A stretch of 64,000 bases of DNA from Aliidiomarina sp. B3213 (lineage in GTDB: Bacteria > Pseudomonadota > Gammaproteobacteria > Enterobacterales > Alteromonadaceae): assembly GCF_003290085.1 (NCBI RefSeq), contig NZ_QMKJ01000003.1, forward strand, positions 305,427 through 369,426. The letters run 5' to 3'. The notes under the pieces were generated by a model. The model had not been told where the DNA came from. It saw only the letters and a program-made list of their open reading frames with translations, and ran no database searches. Below, one piece after another: positions 25,601 to 34,732 of this stretch; position 1 is the first letter of the stretch; the number at the start of each line of letters is the position of its first letter. Position numbers and translations under genes: made by a program.

Positions 25601-26055
25601 TCTAAACCCGTAACTGCGGAAAAACTAGACGTAACGGCTCGCAACTGCAGTGCGATATAAGGCACAAGCGCAACCAACGAAATAATAGCCACAAACGCAC
25701 TAATACCATGAGAACGTGCGTACCGAGCCCCCATTAAGTCGGCAATAGAAGTCAGGTTATGTTCGCGCACAATATGCAATGTGCGCATTAATAACCCATG
25801 GGCAAATAGGAAAATAACAATGGCACCAATGTAAGTAGGTGCGAACGCCCAGCCGTAGTGTGCAGACTGCGTAACCGTGCCGTAAAAGGCCCACGTGGTG
25901 CAATGTACACCTAAAGCTAAGGTATAGCGCCACGGCCTTGCTCCCTCTTGGCGCGAACGTTCGCCACGAGATGCAATTAAAAAAAGCACCAACAAGTATG
26001 CAAGTGCTGTCACTATAACGAGAGATACGGGTAACATAGGGCTTATGTTAAGCAT
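22657..26055 (-). CDS. Hybrid sensor histidine kinase with sodium/solute symporter domain, CrbS-like
   Basis: Encodes about 1132 residues: an N-terminal SSS (SLC5-like) domain of about 13 membrane segments (1-490), a linker, a PAS domain (about 620-745; SVIDNELRLVAWNRR), a short coiled coil, HisKA with catalytic His in ASHDLMQPF (near 785), an ATPase domain (GRGIPEE, GLGLGLAI), and a C-terminal receiver with Asp near 1063 in LMLIDYHLDD. I chose the ATG at 26053-26055 because a start ten codons upstream would overlap the divergent methyltransferase gene. CrbS-type kinases couple sensing or transport of acetate-like solutes to a LuxR regulator, here the convergent neighbour. Solute specificity is not proven. 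Confidence 0.85.
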   Translation of the reverse strand: MLNISPMLPVSLVIVTALAYLLVLFLIASRGERSRQEGARPWRYTLALGVHCTTWAFYGTVTQSAHYGWAFAPTYIGAIVIFLFAHGLLMRTLHIVREHNLTSIADLMGARYARSHGISAFVAIISLVALVPYIALQLRAVTSSFSAVTGLDATRIPWFNDLSAGVAIAMIGFSILFGARRLTLAEKHSGLMDVVAFESIVKLLAFAIVGIFCSYVLFEDIGDLVVQAAQNPLAQEVLTGKPNGGYVFVVHMVLGAVSMFVLPRQFHVNFVENIHPKELKTARWGFPLYLFAINFFILPIALAGLLLVPDLRTQDTFMLALPVLAERPDISLIAFIGGLSAAVSMVIMATLSLSIMISNDVITPLFLKSRAHKDAALALTPHRVLTIRRLTMVLIIALAYFYHLATQSGVPLVSNGLIAMALLAQLAPGLIGGVIWSKGHRWGVVSGLTAGTCIWVYGLLLPSFRAVNNDQYLLTDVQMSHWIVLALGLNVLLYMVVSIVLRSSSAERESAEQFIHADTYHSAIERDEVTWGRLRSVLARFIDQSDASRLDQRLGIAVGAAPGDGVVPHSVLTRIEREMAGAIGSAASRLVIDALARQSQVSVDEVVNWASEASELYRFNRELLQASVENIPQGISVIDNELRLVAWNRRYIEIFDYPEGFIQAGMPVLDILKYNADRGMFGQPSDNIETEVEKRLNYLRSGSSYRYQRAQSDGRVIELQGSPMPDGGFVTTYTDVSNLVRAQEELRHINAELEARVAERTQQLLEAKQAAEQAHSSKSRFFAAASHDLMQPFNAATLFCEMLEKRSAGESLQLARQIQRSLENAEELLTMLLEMTKLDSGTLKPDIQEVPLIDIFQPLVDSFRVLAEEKGLDLNVHGTSAIVRTDRKLLRRVLQNLLSNAIRYTEKGRVVLGVRRRHDGLDLMVCDSGRGIPEEQQTAIFDEFHQLDQQEQNPGLGLGLAIVERMCRLLEVPLHLRSEVGRGTCFSVRIPVVRWEKHGANIAEPKAIEPALLLTGKKVLVVDNDQAVRTALSSLLEDWGAVVTSCHSPEEADRLEQAPELMLIDYHLDDGRVGVEVIEAVRRRFNKDIPAIVNTADPNEGVREEVVRAKAQFLPKPVKQAALKRLIKRLGI

Positions 26056-26073
26056 GGAAACGAGTAAACAGCA

Positions 26074-26754
26074 ATGACTCAACACGCTGAATCGACAGAA
26101 ATTTGTCCACTTTGTAAGAGTTTCAGCACGAGTTTGTGGTGTACCGACTCACAGGCGCGACTCAACCACAGAGAATACTGGCAGTGCCAAAACTGCGAGT
26201 TGGTTTTTGTGCCCCCACAATTTCATCTATCTCACGATGATGAAAAAGCCATTTATGATTTACATGAGAACCACATAGACGACCCTGGTTACCAACGTTA
26301 TTTGCAACCTGCATTTAATGCTGTGACGTCTTCATTGCCACAGCAAAGTATAGGGTTAGACTTTGGGGCAGGGCCTGGTCCCGCGCTTGCCACCATGCTC
26401 ACGGCTGCGAGCTACAAAACGTCGCTTTACGACGCTTATTACCATCGTAACAATGACGTTTGGCAGCACACCTACGACTTCATCACCTGTACCGAAGTGT
26501 TCGAACACCTTAGCCAACCCCATGACGTAATACAGCAATTACACTCTCACTTAAAGCCTAACGGCGTGCTTGTTGTGATGACTATGTTTTGGCAACAACA
26601 GAAAGAGTTTATGCAATGGTCGTATAAGAACGACCCAACACATATCTGCTTTTATACACCTAAAACGTTTCACTGGATTGTGAACCACTGGGGTTACGAG
26701 CTCGTACAAACCACGCACAACTTAGCCGTAATGCGCAAACGAGCGCCAAGCTAG
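26074..26754 (+). CDS. Class I SAM-dependent methyltransferase with N-terminal zinc-ribbon-like motif
   Basis: Encodes 226 residues. The N-terminus has CPLCKSF and, 32 residues later, CQNCELVF, a pattern like a small zinc-binding ribbon. A Rossmann methyltransferase follows: GLDFGAGPGPALA (SAM loop near residue 92), FITCTEVFEHL and LKPNGVLVVMT. The architecture is common in enzymes that methylate sugars, small metabolites or translation-linked molecules. The start is 18 bp from the divergent kinase gene. Substrate unknown. It is separated from the following MAPEG gene by about 70 bp. Confidence 0.8.
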   Translation: MTQHAESTEICPLCKSFSTSLWCTDSQARLNHREYWQCQNCELVFVPPQFHLSHDDEKAIYDLHENHIDDPGYQRYLQPAFNAVTSSLPQQSIGLDFGAGPGPALATMLTAASYKTSLYDAYYHRNNDVWQHTYDFITCTEVFEHLSQPHDVIQQLHSHLKPNGVLVVMTMFWQQQKEFMQWSYKNDPTHICFYTPKTFHWIVNHWGYELVQTTHNLAVMRKRAPS

Positions 26755-26822
26755 TCAAAACAGACTAAAGTACGCTACGCTGTGCATCAGACAAATAACA
26801 ATAACTTCAAAAGGACAAACAC

Positions 26823-27248
26823 ATGGTCGATTTAAGCGCATACACTGGTAGCCTGCTGTGGTTAGGCATTCTTCTGCTTATGGTGATGGTGCAGTGGGTT
26901 ATTGCAAGCGGCGCGAAAGCTAAACGCCCAGGTGCCATACCCGGAGTTATTCCTGCTGAGCTTGGGCATGGTGACTTTGTATTTCGGGCATGGCGCACGC
27001 ACCAAAATACAGTTGAAAACTTAGGCACAATTTTAGGTGGTGCAGTGTTAGCTATCTTGGCCGGAGCTAGCCCAGTTTGGGTAAACGTGCTGCTTACTAT
27101 TATTGTGCTTGGGCGTTTGCTTCACATGATTCTTTACTACTCAATTGCTACAGAGAAGAACCCAAGTCCGAGAAGTTGGTTTTTCATTCTTGCATGGTTA
27201 GCTAACTTGGCGCTGATCATTCTGGGCATAGTGGCAGTGATTAAGTAA
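26823..27248 (+). CDS. MAPEG family membrane protein
   Basis: Encodes 141 residues with four membrane segments (about 8-30, 73-95, 96-115, 120-139). FRAWRTHQNTVENL matches the conserved R-x-x-x-x-N-x-x-E-N loop of MAPEG proteins, which bind glutathione or handle lipophilic electrophiles in eukaryotes; the bacterial function is poorly defined. An AAAAGGAC ribosome site precedes the ATG. It is 22 bp upstream of the DUF502 gene and may be in one transcript with it. Confidence 0.85.
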   Translation: MVDLSAYTGSLLWLGILLLMVMVQWVIASGAKAKRPGAIPGVIPAELGHGDFVFRAWRTHQNTVENLGTILGGAVLAILAGASPVWVNVLLTIIVLGRLLHMILYYSIATEKNPSPRSWFFILAWLANLALIILGIVAVIK

Positions 27249-27270
27249 CACAACGTTACGGAGTTAAGCT

Positions 27271-27873
27271 TTGAAATCTTTTGTAAGTCATATTTTGCGC
27301 GGGTTAGCTATTGTGCTACCCGCCATTCTCACGCTGGTTGTTGTAGTTTGGTTCTTAACCAGCTTGGAGTCGTGGATTTCAAGCTTTCTCAAACCGATAC
27401 TTGGCGAAAAATGGTATGTACCCGGCCTAGGCATCGTCAGCTTTGTGCTCATTTGCTTTGTTGTAGGGCTAAGCGCTGAATACAAAGGCATAGGCTGGTT
27501 TTGGCAGTTACCTGGAAAACTGTTGTTGAAGATTCCGGGTGCAAGCCAAATTTACGGCATGATCCAAGAAGTGTTCGAGGTTATGTCGGGCAAAAACTTC
27601 GCCGACGAGTCTGTGGTTCTCGTTAAACTCCCACAAAGTGAAGTTGAACTGATTGGCATAGTTACTAAAAAAGGCGGTATAAAGAATGACCGCATGAGCT
27701 CGCTAATGTCTGAAGAGCATATCGCGGTGTTTTTACCCATGGCTTACAACGTGGGTGGCTACACCGTTATTGTGCCGAAAAGCTGTACTACAAATGTCGA
27801 CATGAAGCCTGCTGAAGCGCTACAGCTTGTTTTAACCGGTGGTTTAGGGAAGGGAGCTGGAGCAAAAGATTAA
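27271..27873 (+). CDS. DUF502 family membrane protein
   Basis: Encodes 200 residues from a TTG start with GGAG upstream. Two membrane segments (about 10-32 and 53-73) and a beta-rich C-terminal region match DUF502: LRGLAIVLPAILTLVVVVW, the IPGASQIYGMIQE segment and the late PMAYNVGGYTVIVPKS. The function of the family is not established. It lies between MAPEG and the tricorn protease gene, 22-23 bp from each, so these three genes may share a transcript. Confidence 0.85.
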   Translation: MKSFVSHILRGLAIVLPAILTLVVVVWFLTSLESWISSFLKPILGEKWYVPGLGIVSFVLICFVVGLSAEYKGIGWFWQLPGKLLLKIPGASQIYGMIQEVFEVMSGKNFADESVVLVKLPQSEVELIGIVTKKGGIKNDRMSSLMSEEHIAVFLPMAYNVGGYTVIVPKSCTTNVDMKPAEALQLVLTGGLGKGAGAKD

Positions 27874-27895
27874 TCCAAAATGAAAGGGCAACATA

Positions 27896-30800
27896 ATGAA
27901 TAAGACCCCTCTGGCAAGTTTGCTTACCGTAAGCTCTCTTGCCCTTACTCTACTCTCAATGCCAGCGTTTGCTGAAAACTATTACCGACACCCCGGCTTA
28001 CAACAGTCAGACCTCATATACACCGCTGAAGGTGACCTTTGGTTAAAAAATCTAGCGAACAATAGCTCACCTATTCGTTTAACCACATCTGATGCGGAAG
28101 AAACAGAAGGTCAAGTGAGCCCAGACGGAACCATGGTAGCGTTCGTTGCGAATTACGAAGGCGTTTCCGAGGTTTACGTAATGCCCAAAAGTGGTGGAAC
28201 TCCGAAGCGCGTAAGCTATGAACAAGGACGTATTCGTTTGCAAGGGTGGACACCAAGCGGGAAAGTATTGCTTTCTACCGACAGCGTTATTGGCCCTTCA
28301 AACCAGTGGGTACTGAAGTCGGTTGATCCTGAAACGCTAGTCACCCACACCTACCCTGTTGTTGACGCTATTCAAGGTACTTTGAATCAGCGCGAAGACA
28401 CACTGTATTTTGTTCGTTTTGGCCTGCAAGCCACCGGCGACAACGCCAGAGTTTATCGTGGTGGCGCTATGGGCGAACTATGGAGCTTTAAAACAGGGCA
28501 GGAAGAAGAAGCGGTACAACTTATTCCCGACCATGAAGGTTCAATTGAAGACCCGATGTTTGCCAATGGGCGTGTATATTTCACATCTGACGCAAGTGGC
28601 ACAAGAAACCTTTGGTCAGTAAACCCGCAGGGCGAGGACATCCGCCAACACACCGAATACGACGACTGGCAAATATGGGATGTCTCGACGTCTGGTCAGT
28701 ACGCGGTTATGCAACAAGGCGCAGACTTAGTTCGTCTGAATTTAAGAAATAACACGCGGGAAGTTCTAGCATTAGAAACCACAAGCGACTACCGCCAACG
28801 CCAAGAGCGTTGGTTAGAAAACCCGATGGACTACGCGCAGCATGCTAGCTTCACGGGCCACGAAGACACAAACAAAGAGCGTGTGGTTATTACCGCTCGG
28901 AGCCAAATTGCTTTGGCCTCTAGCAACGGACAGCGCCTAATTCATATCAATACTCCAGAGGGTAGTCGCTCTAGAGAAGCGATTCTAAGCCCCGACGGCC
29001 AATGGGTTTATGCTATCAACGACGCCTCAGGTGAGAACGAAATTTGGCGTTTCGCGGCAGACGGTACCGAGCGTCGTGAACAACTCACCACAAACGGAGA
29101 TACATTCCGCTGGGGATTGTTTATTTCTCCAGACGGACGCTACCTAGCTCACGACGATAAGCACGGTAATTTATATGTGCTCGATATCGAAGAAGGCGAG
29201 TCGCAAATCATTGACGAAGGGCTAGCCGGCCATTGGAATGTTGCCAGTGTATCTTGGTCTACCGGAAGCAACTTAGTCGCGTTTGCCCGTAACCACCAAG
29301 AGTCCGAACGCACTCAAATTGTTCTATATTCGTTTGACGATGAGCGCAGCGAAGTACTGACTTCCGACCGTTACGAGTCATATTCTCCAACGTTCAGTTC
29401 CGACGGCAACTGGCTTTATTTCTTGTCTGACCGCCACTTTAACGCAACACCAGGAAGCCCTTGGGGTGACAGGAATATGGGGCCGGTGTTCGACCAGCGT
29501 ACTCAAATTTACGGTTTAGCACTGAAGCGCCAAGCATGTTTTCCGTTTGCAGAGCCTACCGAAGTTACGTTATGTAATGACGAGGAAGCGAATGACGAAA
29601 AAGAGCGTATGTTCAATGCCAAAACCGTAGACTGGGAGGGGCTAACGGAACGCCTCTGGCACGTACCGGTTGAGCCTGACAACTACTTCGATTTGTCTGC
29701 AAGTGATAGCCGTTTATATGTGATGGCTAGCCCTATTGGCACAAGACAAAGTTCCTTATACCAAATTCCGTTTAGCAACACTGATATAAAGCGCGAAACG
29801 TTTGCTAGCGGAGTGAATATGTATGAATTGTCACTAAATCGCGAGCGTCTCTTCTACAGTCAGCCAGGCGATCACAACAATTTCGTGGTAGCGGCAGGAG
29901 CCAGTGCACCCGGTGACACAAGCTCAGCACGCCTAAACACTGCACAGTGGCAATTTGCGTTTTCTCCGCGTGAAGAATGGCGCCAAATGTTCCACGACGC
30001 ATGGATAATGCACCGCGACTTCTTGTTTGACGCAAACATGCGAGGCGTAGACTGGGACGCGATGTATGACAAGTATCGCCCTATGGTGGAACGTATAACT
30101 GATCGCCACGAACTAGATGATGTATTCGCACAGCTACTTAGTGAACTGAGCGTATTGCACAGCCAAGTTCGGGGTGGCGACTACGCATCTCGTGACAATG
30201 TGCCTTCAGCCGCAAGCTTAGGCGCCGCAATTACCACACGCGAAAATGGCGTATTCATTGAACATATTTACAGAACTGACCCAGAATTACCTGAAACAGC
30301 AAGCCCTCTTGCAACTCCAGGCGTGCGTGCGGCCACAGGTAACCAAATCGTTCGTGTAAATGGCACTGAGGTGAGCACTGTAGCCGACGTAACACGTGCA
30401 CTGCGGGGGCAAACAGGTCGCCAAGTTCGACTCGACCTCGCACAAGGGCGTGAAAGCTGGGCAACCGTAGTTACCCCAACCTCGCTTTGGCAAGACCACC
30501 GTTTACGCTATCAAGACTGGGTTCTACGTAACCGTGAACGCGTCGATAAAGCTAGCGACAACGAGTTTGGCTATATTCACCTGTATTCAATGACATCTAG
30601 TGATATTGAAAGCTTCGCACGCGACTTCTACACCAACATCGATAAGAAAGGTTTGATTATTGATGTGCGTAGAAACCGTGGGGGTAATATCGACAGTTGG
30701 ATTATCGAAAAACTGATGCGTCGCGTTTGGATGTTCTGGCGTGCAGCAAGTGGTAGTCCTTTTGTGAATATGCAACAAACCTTCCGTGGTCAACTTGTTG

Positions 30801-31186
30801 TGCTTACAGACCAATTGACGTACTCAGATGGTGAAACGTTTTCAGCGGGTATTAAAACCTTAGGATTAGGCCCTTTAATTGGAGAGCGCACAACGGGTGC
30901 AGGGGTTTGGTTGACGGGTAGGAACTCTTTGGCAGACCGAGGCATGGCGCGCGTTGCAGAAAGCGCTCAATTTGCGATGGACGGTACTTGGGTTGTTGAA
31001 GGTTACGGTGTTGAACCTGACATCGAAATCGACAACCTCCCTCATGCAACGTTTAACGGCGAAGATGCTCAATTACAACGTGCAATTGAAGAGCTTGAAA
31101 CGCGATTAGAAGCAATGCCTTATCCAGAGTTGAACCCAGGGGACTTTAGCGCACCTTACGGCGCAGACCCGGTCAATCGACCTTAA
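27896..31186 (+). CDS. Tricorn-type S41 peptidase, exported
   Basis: Encodes 1096 residues with a signal peptide (about 1-26, ending AFA). Beta-propeller repeats fill most of the first 650 residues (ETEGQVSPDGTMVAFVAN, LSPDGQWVYAIND, FSSDGNWLYFLSD). A core domain, PDZ (about 770-860) and S41 catalytic region follow; Ser and Asp lie in YSDGETFSAG near 978, the conserved Glu in YGVEPDIE near 1038 and the His in VLHSQVRGG near 754. Tricorn cleaves peptides into short fragments; an exported form should digest peptides in the periplasm. The residue before the His is Leu instead of the Ser of archaeal tricorn, so the tetrad may be altered. A two-way terminator follows. Confidence 0.9.
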   Translation: MNKTPLASLLTVSSLALTLLSMPAFAENYYRHPGLQQSDLIYTAEGDLWLKNLANNSSPIRLTTSDAEETEGQVSPDGTMVAFVANYEGVSEVYVMPKSGGTPKRVSYEQGRIRLQGWTPSGKVLLSTDSVIGPSNQWVLKSVDPETLVTHTYPVVDAIQGTLNQREDTLYFVRFGLQATGDNARVYRGGAMGELWSFKTGQEEEAVQLIPDHEGSIEDPMFANGRVYFTSDASGTRNLWSVNPQGEDIRQHTEYDDWQIWDVSTSGQYAVMQQGADLVRLNLRNNTREVLALETTSDYRQRQERWLENPMDYAQHASFTGHEDTNKERVVITARSQIALASSNGQRLIHINTPEGSRSREAILSPDGQWVYAINDASGENEIWRFAADGTERREQLTTNGDTFRWGLFISPDGRYLAHDDKHGNLYVLDIEEGESQIIDEGLAGHWNVASVSWSTGSNLVAFARNHQESERTQIVLYSFDDERSEVLTSDRYESYSPTFSSDGNWLYFLSDRHFNATPGSPWGDRNMGPVFDQRTQIYGLALKRQACFPFAEPTEVTLCNDEEANDEKERMFNAKTVDWEGLTERLWHVPVEPDNYFDLSASDSRLYVMASPIGTRQSSLYQIPFSNTDIKRETFASGVNMYELSLNRERLFYSQPGDHNNFVVAAGASAPGDTSSARLNTAQWQFAFSPREEWRQMFHDAWIMHRDFLFDANMRGVDWDAMYDKYRPMVERITDRHELDDVFAQLLSELSVLHSQVRGGDYASRDNVPSAASLGAAITTRENGVFIEHIYRTDPELPETASPLATPGVRAATGNQIVRVNGTEVSTVADVTRALRGQTGRQVRLDLAQGRESWATVVTPTSLWQDHRLRYQDWVLRNRERVDKASDNEFGYIHLYSMTSSDIESFARDFYTNIDKKGLIIDVRRNRGGNIDSWIIEKLMRRVWMFWRAASGSPFVNMQQTFRGQLVVLTDQLTYSDGETFSAGIKTLGLGPLIGERTTGAGVWLTGRNSLADRGMARVAESAQFAMDGTWVVEGYGVEPDIEIDNLPHATFNGEDAQLQRAIEELETRLEAMPYPELNPGDFSAPYGADPVNRP

Positions 31187-31230
31187 CTTTAAGTTTCGAA
31201 CATAAGTTTCAAACATAAGCTTTAGGCATA

Positions 31231-31262
31231 AAAAAACGGCTCCGCAAAGGAGCCGTTTTTAT
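31231..31262. terminator. Bidirectional terminator between tricorn protease and Oar-like receptor genes
   Basis: ACGGCTCC (31236-31243) and GGAGCCGT (31249-31256) form an 8-bp stem with a GCAAA loop. A-runs on one side and T-runs on the other let it end transcripts from both directions, fitting its place between convergent genes. Confidence 0.85.
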
Positions 31263-31290
31263 TTCCGAATCTTTATCCTTTCAACAAGGA

Positions 31291-34200
31291 TTAGAAGCGG
31301 TAGCGAACACCAATCTTCGCAGTCCAAGTAGAACCACGAGCACTGTAGAATGTCGCTGATTCAGGAGTAGCGTCGAAGCCACCGTACGGCGAGCCGTAGA
31401 TGTATTGACCAGTTACTGGGTCAATGTCTACAGAAGCGATACGAACACCTGTGTCAGCATAGCTAACAGTGTGACGTTGGTTGTCACCAAGCATTGCTAG
31501 AACGTTACGAATGTCTACGTAGATAGAACCTTTATGGTCGTTGAATAAACCTGGAACTTCTTGTTCAAAGCGAACGTCTAGGTTGGTATTCCAAGGACCA
31601 CGGTTACCTTCGTTACGCACTGCATAACCGCCCGCGAATTGAGTTAAGTTTGCAGCTTCAAGGAAGGTTGCGAACTCTTCATACGTTAAGCCACCGCTGT
31701 AACGAACGTTTGGATCGTCCGCACCCGTAGGGATGTACGGTAGGTAGTTGGTAGAAGAGTAAAGGTTGTTCGAAGACGGGTCACCGAAGCCACGGAAACG
31801 GAATGTATCCAACGCGTAGCTGTATGGACGACCAGAACTACGATCCCAGAATACGCTCACTTTCGATTCATAGCCTGAGAAGAACTCAGTAGTATAGTTC
31901 AACGTTGCTAGGAAACGATGCTCAATCTCATAAGACGCGCGACCTACAGAAGGGTTCTGCTTGTCGACAGCTGTCTGATAGTTGTAGTTTGAGTGAGCTG
32001 TAGAAGAACCACCTGAAGTGATGTCTTCAACGTCTTGGTTCGTATAGCTGAAGCGGAAGCTTAAGCCGTTGTCCCACGCATTACCAATAGTGAATGTAGA
32101 AATTAAGCTGTCGCCGCCTTCTACGTTAGTAAGCATGATGTCAAAACGGTTTGTGTTGTAGCCACCGATTTCGTCTGGACGAGGACCTTCAAGTGGATCC
32201 CAACCTACGTATAGCGGACGACCGCCAGCAGTAGTTACTTGGTCGCCATTGTCGTCAAGCAATGGAACCTTAGCAAGGTTTACCCAACCCACTTCACGGT
32301 TTTTCTCAGCATAGATAAATTCTGCTGCTGCGAACCAGCCTTCACCTAAGTAACCTAGGTCTAGGTCATCATAGTCAATCGCTAAGCTGTAGCGAGTTTC
32401 GTAAGGCATTTCGAAGTTTGGATCGATAGGCGTAGTGTTACCGTCGCCTGCCACCAAGCTGTCTTGCATAGACTGAGGAACTTCAGTGATGTCTGCACCA
32501 GAAACGTTTTGAAGATCGTCAGCTGCAACGATGGTTACACCGTCGTTAGTGTACGCGTTTGAAATCCAAACGTTAGGACGACCACCTGCGAATTGACCTA
32601 CACCACCACGAAGAGTGATTTGGTCAGTAAGCGTGTAGTTAAAGCTGAAGCGTGGAAGCAACAGGTCTAACCCGTCCATGTTGTTTGTGTTCGCGAAGCC
32701 GTAGCGGTCCATGAAGTTCTGGTTAAACGCTGGGCGATCATCAGAGTTGAAGCGCTCGTAGCGAAGACCAAAGTTCAAAGTTAGGTCCCAGTTCACGTCC
32801 CAAGAGTCTTGGATGTACAAAGCAGTGCTGCCGTAGCTGAATTCAGCTGCGCCGTCGTCTGAGTTGTTTGTGTACGCGTTCTGGTACTGGATAGTTGCTG
32901 CTTCTTGAGCTTCGAAGTCTGCAATGCTGTCAAACTCGAACACACCCAAAGAGTTCTGAACGAACACGTTGAATACGTCGATTTCTTGCATTTCAACACC
33001 GAATTGCAGGTTGTGAGCGTCGAATAAGTACTCACCGTGCAATTGGAAGTCAGTCGTTGTTGTTTCTAGACGGTTCGCGTGGCGTGAACGGTCTGGACCG
33101 ATCTGGATTTCACCTGCGTCGCCTGCAGCGTTTTCGTCGTCGGTAAAGAACACAGTAACTTGACCAAAGTTACGACCTAATGCTGGGTCTTGGCCTGTAG
33201 TTACGTCTTTAACTGACGCTTTGAACTCAGTACTGAAGTTATTTGTCCAGTTTGAATACACTTGTAATGAATAGTTATCCATTAACTGGTTACGAATATA
33301 CCAAGTTGAGTTCAAGTTTAAGTTGGTATTACCGCCAGTCGTTGTGTTGTTTGCAGCTTCGTCTTCTGCACGCTGGTAGGTAAATGATGCGCGGTGGTCA
33401 TCGTTAATGTTCCAGTCCAATTTAAGAAGCATTTTCTCATCTTTTTGGTCTGGTTGAACGTTCCAGTCACCCGCGTCAACACCGTAAACATCTTGTGCAA
33501 TTCGCTGAATTTCAGAAATTACAGAAGGGTCAATGTCTTTTTGGTTTACTGCTGAAGAACCTGCTGGTCCCTGTGCAATAGACGTTGGCTCTTCATAAGT
33601 TTCATAGTTCGCGAAGAAGAACAAACGGTCTTGAAGGATTGGTCCGCCTACGCTGAAGCCTAGTGTTTCTTCTTTGTAGTTAAGTTCTGGCGAATATCCA
33701 TTCGGATCGTAGCGGCTTGGATCAGGGTCGCCTGCCAAGTCGTCGCTCGCGTATTCATAAAATACTGAGCCAAAGAATTCGTTTTCACCTGAACGCGTTA
33801 CAGCGTTAATTACCGCGCCAGTGAATCCACTATAACGCGCATTAAACGGAACAGACTTGATAGAAACCTGTTCAATAGCGTCGATAGAGATCGGAGAGCG
33901 GTTTGTTGGGTAACCAGAAGAGTTCAGACCGAAGTCATCATTCTGACCTATACCGTCAACAGTAATGCTGTTGTAGCGTGGGTTGTTACCTGCAACAGAA
34001 AGTGAGCGAGCGTCGTCACCAAGATCTGTAGCTAATGGGTTTTGACGAACGATGTCTTTAAGATCACGGTCAAAAGCTGGAGAACGACGGATATCGTCTT
34101 CACCCCAAGTGCTCGAAGAGCCTGCTTGAAGAGAAGTGAAGTTAATGCGTTGACCAGTAACTTGAATACGCTCTACGTTCTCGCGGTTTTCTAACTGCGC

Positions 34201-34524
34201 GTTTAAACGATATGCGTCGCCAAGTTGTAAGAAGATATCTTCTAAAGTTTGACCTTCATAAGTGTCAGACTCGATCATTACACGATACGGGCCGCCAACA
34301 CGCAAGCCAGATGCAACGAAGATACCGCTGTCATTTGTGGTTGCTGTGGTACGCGTGCCTGAAGGAACGTGTTCAATTACGATTCTGGTGTCTGCGACTA
34401 CCTGACCAGCTGGCCCTACGATCTGACCACGCATTGACGACGAGGTTTGCGCCATTGCTACGCCAGAAATACCTAGGGTAAGAGCCACTGCCGCCGCAAT
34501 ACGGCTCAGTTTCGTCTTATTCAT
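31291..34524 (-). CDS. Oar-like TonB-dependent receptor with carboxypeptidase-regulatory-like N-terminal domain
   Basis: Encodes 1077 residues. The signal peptide ends VAMA near residue 25. A small beta-sandwich (about 27-115; MRGQIVGPAGQVVADTRIVI) of the carboxypeptidase-regulatory-like type precedes a plug domain (YNSITVDGIGQNDDFGLN; PVGQ-like core) and a large barrel ending KIGVRYRF. These features match Oar-like receptors of Myxococcus, Xanthomonas and marine gammaproteobacteria. It is 65% or less in length-conserved detail with its tandem neighbour, by visual comparison, and shares its signal peptide and plug. A PhoB-box-like repeat lies about 190 bp upstream. Import of a phosphate-linked or peptide nutrient is inferred; substrate unknown. 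Confidence 0.85.
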   Translation of the reverse strand: MNKTKLSRIAAAVALTLGISGVAMAQTSSSMRGQIVGPAGQVVADTRIVIEHVPSGTRTTATTNDSGIFVASGLRVGGPYRVMIESDTYEGQTLEDIFLQLGDAYRLNAQLENRENVERIQVTGQRINFTSLQAGSSSTWGEDDIRRSPAFDRDLKDIVRQNPLATDLGDDARSLSVAGNNPRYNSITVDGIGQNDDFGLNSSGYPTNRSPISIDAIEQVSIKSVPFNARYSGFTGAVINAVTRSGENEFFGSVFYEYASDDLAGDPDPSRYDPNGYSPELNYKEETLGFSVGGPILQDRLFFFANYETYEEPTSIAQGPAGSSAVNQKDIDPSVISEIQRIAQDVYGVDAGDWNVQPDQKDEKMLLKLDWNINDDHRASFTYQRAEDEAANNTTTGGNTNLNLNSTWYIRNQLMDNYSLQVYSNWTNNFSTEFKASVKDVTTGQDPALGRNFGQVTVFFTDDENAAGDAGEIQIGPDRSRHANRLETTTTDFQLHGEYLFDAHNLQFGVEMQEIDVFNVFVQNSLGVFEFDSIADFEAQEAATIQYQNAYTNNSDDGAAEFSYGSTALYIQDSWDVNWDLTLNFGLRYERFNSDDRPAFNQNFMDRYGFANTNNMDGLDLLLPRFSFNYTLTDQITLRGGVGQFAGGRPNVWISNAYTNDGVTIVAADDLQNVSGADITEVPQSMQDSLVAGDGNTTPIDPNFEMPYETRYSLAIDYDDLDLGYLGEGWFAAAEFIYAEKNREVGWVNLAKVPLLDDNGDQVTTAGGRPLYVGWDPLEGPRPDEIGGYNTNRFDIMLTNVEGGDSLISTFTIGNAWDNGLSFRFSYTNQDVEDITSGGSSTAHSNYNYQTAVDKQNPSVGRASYEIEHRFLATLNYTTEFFSGYESKVSVFWDRSSGRPYSYALDTFRFRGFGDPSSNNLYSSTNYLPYIPTGADDPNVRYSGGLTYEEFATFLEAANLTQFAGGYAVRNEGNRGPWNTNLDVRFEQEVPGLFNDHKGSIYVDIRNVLAMLGDNQRHTVSYADTGVRIASVDIDPVTGQYIYGSPYGGFDATPESATFYSARGSTWTAKIGVRYRF

Positions 34525-34710
34525 GCCTAAATCCTGATTTTGTGTGTGTGTTTTATGTTTGAACCCAAAATTTCAGATGACCGCTCGCTATCTCAAATTT
34601 TCAGGGGGGCATAGTTTATTACAAAATTTGTACAATTTCATGCCCGTTTTATTTCTTTCTGAAAGCCACAGCACATAAGCAACTATGACTCGGGCGCCAC
34701 CCTAACGGAT

Positions 34711-34732
34711 CAATATGACAGGCTTATGACAA
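34711..34732 (-). promoter_or_regulatory. PhoB-box-like direct repeat upstream of first Oar-like gene
   Basis: Read on the minus strand it is TTGTCATAAGC followed by CTGTCATATTG: two 11-bp units with conserved TGTCAT. This matches the 7-4-7-4 Pho box built on CTGTCAT. It ends 187 bp before the start codon and abuts the terminator of the upstream receptor gene. Confidence 0.7.
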
